DNA of 13,607 bases, taken from positions 4,192-17,798 of the forward strand of contig DCCL01000004.1 of assembly GCA_002313795.1 (NCBI GenBank), read 5' to 3'. Position 1 is the stretch's first letter. Each line of letters starts with the position of its first letter. The notes below the pieces were generated by a model. It saw only the letters and a program-made list of their open reading frames with translations, was not told where the DNA came from and ran no database searches. The DNA comes from Faecalibacterium prausnitzii. Lineage in GTDB: Bacteria; Bacillota; Clostridia; Oscillospirales; Ruminococcaceae. The position numbers and the translations under genes were made by a program. Of the stretch, positions 11,825 to 13,607 are shown one piece after another.

Positions 11825-12694
11825 TTATGCGTGGTTGAATCCCTTGCCGAACACCTCGGTGGTGCTGAGCATGGAGATGAACGCATTGAGGTTTTCCTTG
11901 TGGATAAAGGACTGCAGCTGCAGTGCCTCGCGGTGGGTCAGGGTGGTGTAGATCATGTAGTGGGGCCGGTCGGTGTAGGCACCATAGCAGGGGGTGTAGG
12001 TCGCACCGCGCACCAGCTTGTGGATGACAAAATCACAGATGGGGTCTTTGTCGTCGCAGATGATGAGGATGGCCTTGCACATTTTCATCTGCTCCAGCAC
12101 GGCATCAATGACCAGACTCTTGACCGTCAGACCCACAAAAGAGTAAAGGGCCGTATACAGGTCGAACACGAAGCAGGCCGCAATGACCATCACAAGGTCG
12201 GTGACGAAGAGGGCCGCACCGGTGTTCTGGATGTGGGTATACTTTTTCAGGATGAGGGCAAGGATATCGGTGCCGCCGGAGGATGCGCCCACATTAAAAA
12301 GCAGGGCCGCTGCAATGGCAGGCAGGGCAATGGCAAAGACCAGGTCCAGCATGGGCTGGTCGGAGAGAGGGCCGCTGAGGGGGACATATTTCTCAAAGAG
12401 GGCCAGCTCTATGTTCATGACCAGCGTGGCCCAGCCGGTGCTGATGGCGAACTTCTTGCCGAGGAAGATCCAGCCCAGAATCAGCAGGATAACGTTTGCC
12501 CAGGACGAGAAGGACGAGGCCGACATGGGGGTGAGCTTTGCTACAAGGGCGGCAAAACCGGTGACGCCGCCGAACACGAAGTTGTTGGGGAATTTGAAGA
12601 AATAGACGCCGATGGTGGTGATGCTGATACTCAGGGTGATGATGATGTACTGGTTGAGGATTTGTAGGATCTTATCCCGCGTGCTGATCTCCAT
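11825..12694 (-). CDS. YitT-family membrane protein (DUF161/DUF2179)
   Basis: A 289-residue inner-membrane protein with about five to six transmembrane helices in the first two thirds (for example IIITLSISITTIGVYFFKF, VILLILGWIFLG, LVFAIALPAIAAALLF) and a soluble C-terminal domain of the DUF2179 type (about 210-289, YTPCYGAYTDRPHYMIYTTLTHREA). The central GASSGGTDILALIL is the family hallmark. The molecular function of YitT proteins is not settled. The start at 12692-12694 is chosen over an upstream in-frame ATG because AAAGGA lies 6 nt before it and the extra ten residues come from a GC palindrome. A possible small ORF overlaps its start. It has its own terminator and no clear link to the citrate genes. 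Confidence 0.9.
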   Translation of the reverse strand: MEISTRDKILQILNQYIIITLSISITTIGVYFFKFPNNFVFGGVTGFAALVAKLTPMSASSFSSWANVILLILGWIFLGKKFAISTGWATLVMNIELALFEKYVPLSGPLSDQPMLDLVFAIALPAIAAALLFNVGASSGGTDILALILKKYTHIQNTGAALFVTDLVMVIAACFVFDLYTALYSFVGLTVKSLVIDAVLEQMKMCKAILIICDDKDPICDFVIHKLVRGATYTPCYGAYTDRPHYMIYTTLTHREALQLQSFIHKENLNAFISMLSTTEVFGKGFNHA

Positions 12695-12899
12695 GTTGTT
12701 TCCTTTCGCCGCCGCGCGCGGCATTCTGCGTTTCAGAAGCTGTTTTCATAAACAGGGTGCACCGAATGACAATAATTTTTGTCCCCAGGCAACACAGAAT
12801 GGGAACAAAAAGGCCCTTCGGACCGTGTGCGATGCGGATGAAAACGACTTCCGGCATTGAGCGGCCCGGGGCACTCAGAAAGAACTGCTCCTGACGCAT
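12672..12899 (-). CDS. Possible 75-residue small protein upstream of the YitT gene
   Basis: The ATG (12897-12899) has a good ribosome site (AAGGAG, 6-nt gap) and lies about 35 nt after the start expected from a well-formed promoter. The product has a hydrophobic stretch (GLFVPILCCLGTKIIVI, about 29-45) with a basic, polar C-terminus; I recognise no family. Its last codons overlap the first 23 nt of the YitT gene in another frame, so it could act as a leader that couples translation. Against it: the composition is odd, and the C-terminal part is simply the out-of-frame start of the next gene. Confidence 0.35.
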   Translation of the reverse strand: MRQEQFFLSAPGRSMPEVVFIRIAHGPKGLFVPILCCLGTKIIVIRCTLFMKTASETQNAARGGERKQHGDQHAG

Positions 12900-12940
12900 T
12901 TCCTTCTCCTTGTCACGGCCCCGCTGCCGTTGTCTGTGTT

Positions 12941-12969
12941 ATTGTAACACCACCCACCGCCCCATTCAA
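12941..12969 (-). promoter_or_regulatory. Promoter of the small ORF-YitT unit
   Basis: On the minus strand TTGAAT (12964-12969) is followed after 17 bp by TACAAT (12941-12946). Transcription would begin near 12934, giving a leader of about 240 nt before the YitT gene, which contains the 75-codon frame. The rightmost purC terminator ends just upstream, so this starts a new unit. Confidence 0.55.
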
Positions 12970-12993
12970 GAGGAAAACCGGTTTCTGCAACGC

Positions 12994-13027
12994 AAAAAAG
13001 CCCGCTCCGGTTTTCCACGGAGCAGGC
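12994..13027 (-). terminator. Intrinsic terminator of purC
   Basis: Read leftward, GCCTGCTCCG (13018-13027) pairs with CGGAGCGGGC (13000-13009) over 10 bp with one G-U pair, loop of 8 nt, followed by TTTTTTG. It begins 19 nt after the purC stop. Confidence 0.9.
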
Positions 13028-13046
13028 AGAAGAAGTTGAATCGTTC

Positions 13047-13607
13047 TTACAGCTTTTTGCCGGTGAGCATCTCGTAAGCTTCCTCGTACTTGGCGATGGT
13101 CTTATCGATGACATCCTGTGGCAGGTCGTAACCGCTGTCGGGGTTGGCCAGCAGCCAGTTGCGGACGAACTGCTTGTCGAAGGAGGGCTGGCCATGACCG
13201 GCCTCGTAGCCTTCCAGCGGCCAGAAGCGGGAGGAATCCGGGGTGAGCATCTCATCGCCCAGGATCACATTGCCATTCTCATCCAGACCGAACTCGAACT
13301 TGGTATCGGCGATGATGATGCCGCGGCTCAGGGCATACTCTGCGCACTTCTTGTACAGGGCGATGGTGTAATCCCGCAGCTTGGTGGCGTAGTCTTTGCC
13401 GTGGCCGGGGAACTGCTTTTCCAGCACATCGATGCTCTGCTCATAGGAGATATTCTCGTCGTGGTCGCCGATCTCTGCCTTGGTGGAGGGAGTGTAGATG
13501 GGCTCCGGCAGCTTCTCAGACTCTTTCAGGCCCTCGGGCAGCTGGATGCCGCAGACCTTGCCGGTCTTCTGGTAGCTGGCCCAGCCGCTGCCGGTGATGT
13601 AGCCGCG
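13047..13607 (-). CDS. purC: Phosphoribosylaminoimidazole-succinocarboxamide synthase (C-terminal part)
   Basis: The frame is open to the window edge and gives the last 186 residues of SAICAR synthase, which joins CAIR and aspartate with ATP in de novo purine synthesis. Seen in order: GYITGSGWASYQKTGKVCGI at the cut end, LPEPIYTPSTKA, DHDENIS, GIIIADTKFEFG, GDEMLTPDSSRFWP, and QPSFDKQFVRNWL. These match the longer SAICAR synthase type of about 290-300 residues, so roughly the first 100 residues lie beyond the right edge. An internal GTG at 13425-13427 is not a start because family sequence continues upstream of it. It has its own terminator and is unrelated to the citrate locus. Confidence 0.96.
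   Translation of the reverse strand, partial: RGYITGSGWASYQKTGKVCGIQLPEGLKESEKLPEPIYTPSTKAEIGDHDENISYEQSIDVLEKQFPGHGKDYATKLRDYTIALYKKCAEYALSRGIIIADTKFEFGLDENGNVILGDEMLTPDSSRFWPLEGYEAGHGQPSFDKQFVRNWLLANPDSGYDLPQDVIDKTIAKYEEAYEMLTGKKL

Noticed and set aside
11187..11886. Several short frames around 11,190-11,890 on both strands sharing AVRQFPxSYRKQ-like peptides
   Set aside because: The shared peptides are translations of the interspersed repeat, and none has a good ribosome site. The similarity is at DNA level.

Overview
The window looks like chromosome of a moderately GC-rich gut Clostridia member (Oscillospiraceae, most like Faecalibacterium or a close relative). This rests on the Firmicutes gene families, the strong AGGAGG-type ribosome binding sites, and an interspersed repeat family whose spurious translations I associate with Faecalibacterium-type genomes. 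The genus is an inference from memory, not a database result.

Left part (1-2650): an accessory module. A MATE drug/metabolite exporter and a MarR regulator are co-transcribed leftward from a near-consensus promoter, with a palindrome downstream of the -10 that could be the MarR operator. Upstream of it lie about 700 bp without a convincing gene but full of inverted repeats. They include a sequence matching the origin of transfer nicked by MOBV (pMV158/Tn4451-type) relaxases. No relaxase or recombinase is present, so this is probably the edge or remnant of a mobilizable element carrying the exporter.

Centre (2658-11059): a citrate-fermentation locus. Leftward genes are a beta-carbonic anhydrase, a CitMHS-family citrate transporter, a hybrid sensor histidine kinase, and the operon citD-citE-citF (acyl carrier, beta and alpha subunits of citrate lyase). 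The only clear rightward gene is an OmpR-type response regulator, divergent from the kinase. The transporter and citDEF promoter regions share an 11-bp sequence (TGTAAGATTCC), TTAAGA/TCTTAA half-sites spaced about two helical turns from it, and a leader 10-mer, which suggests one regulator controls both. Model: the kinase senses an extracellular ligand, probably citrate or a related acid, the regulator switches on uptake and cleavage, and citrate becomes acetate plus oxaloacetate. The lyase maturation genes citC, citX and citG and an oxaloacetate decarboxylase are not here.

Right part (11060-13607): the cit promoter region, two direct copies of an approximately 150-bp structured repeat (a third copy lies at 4853-5012), a YitT-family membrane protein preceded by a possible small ORF with its own promoter, and the C-terminal 186 residues of purC. 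Intrinsic terminators follow most transcription units.
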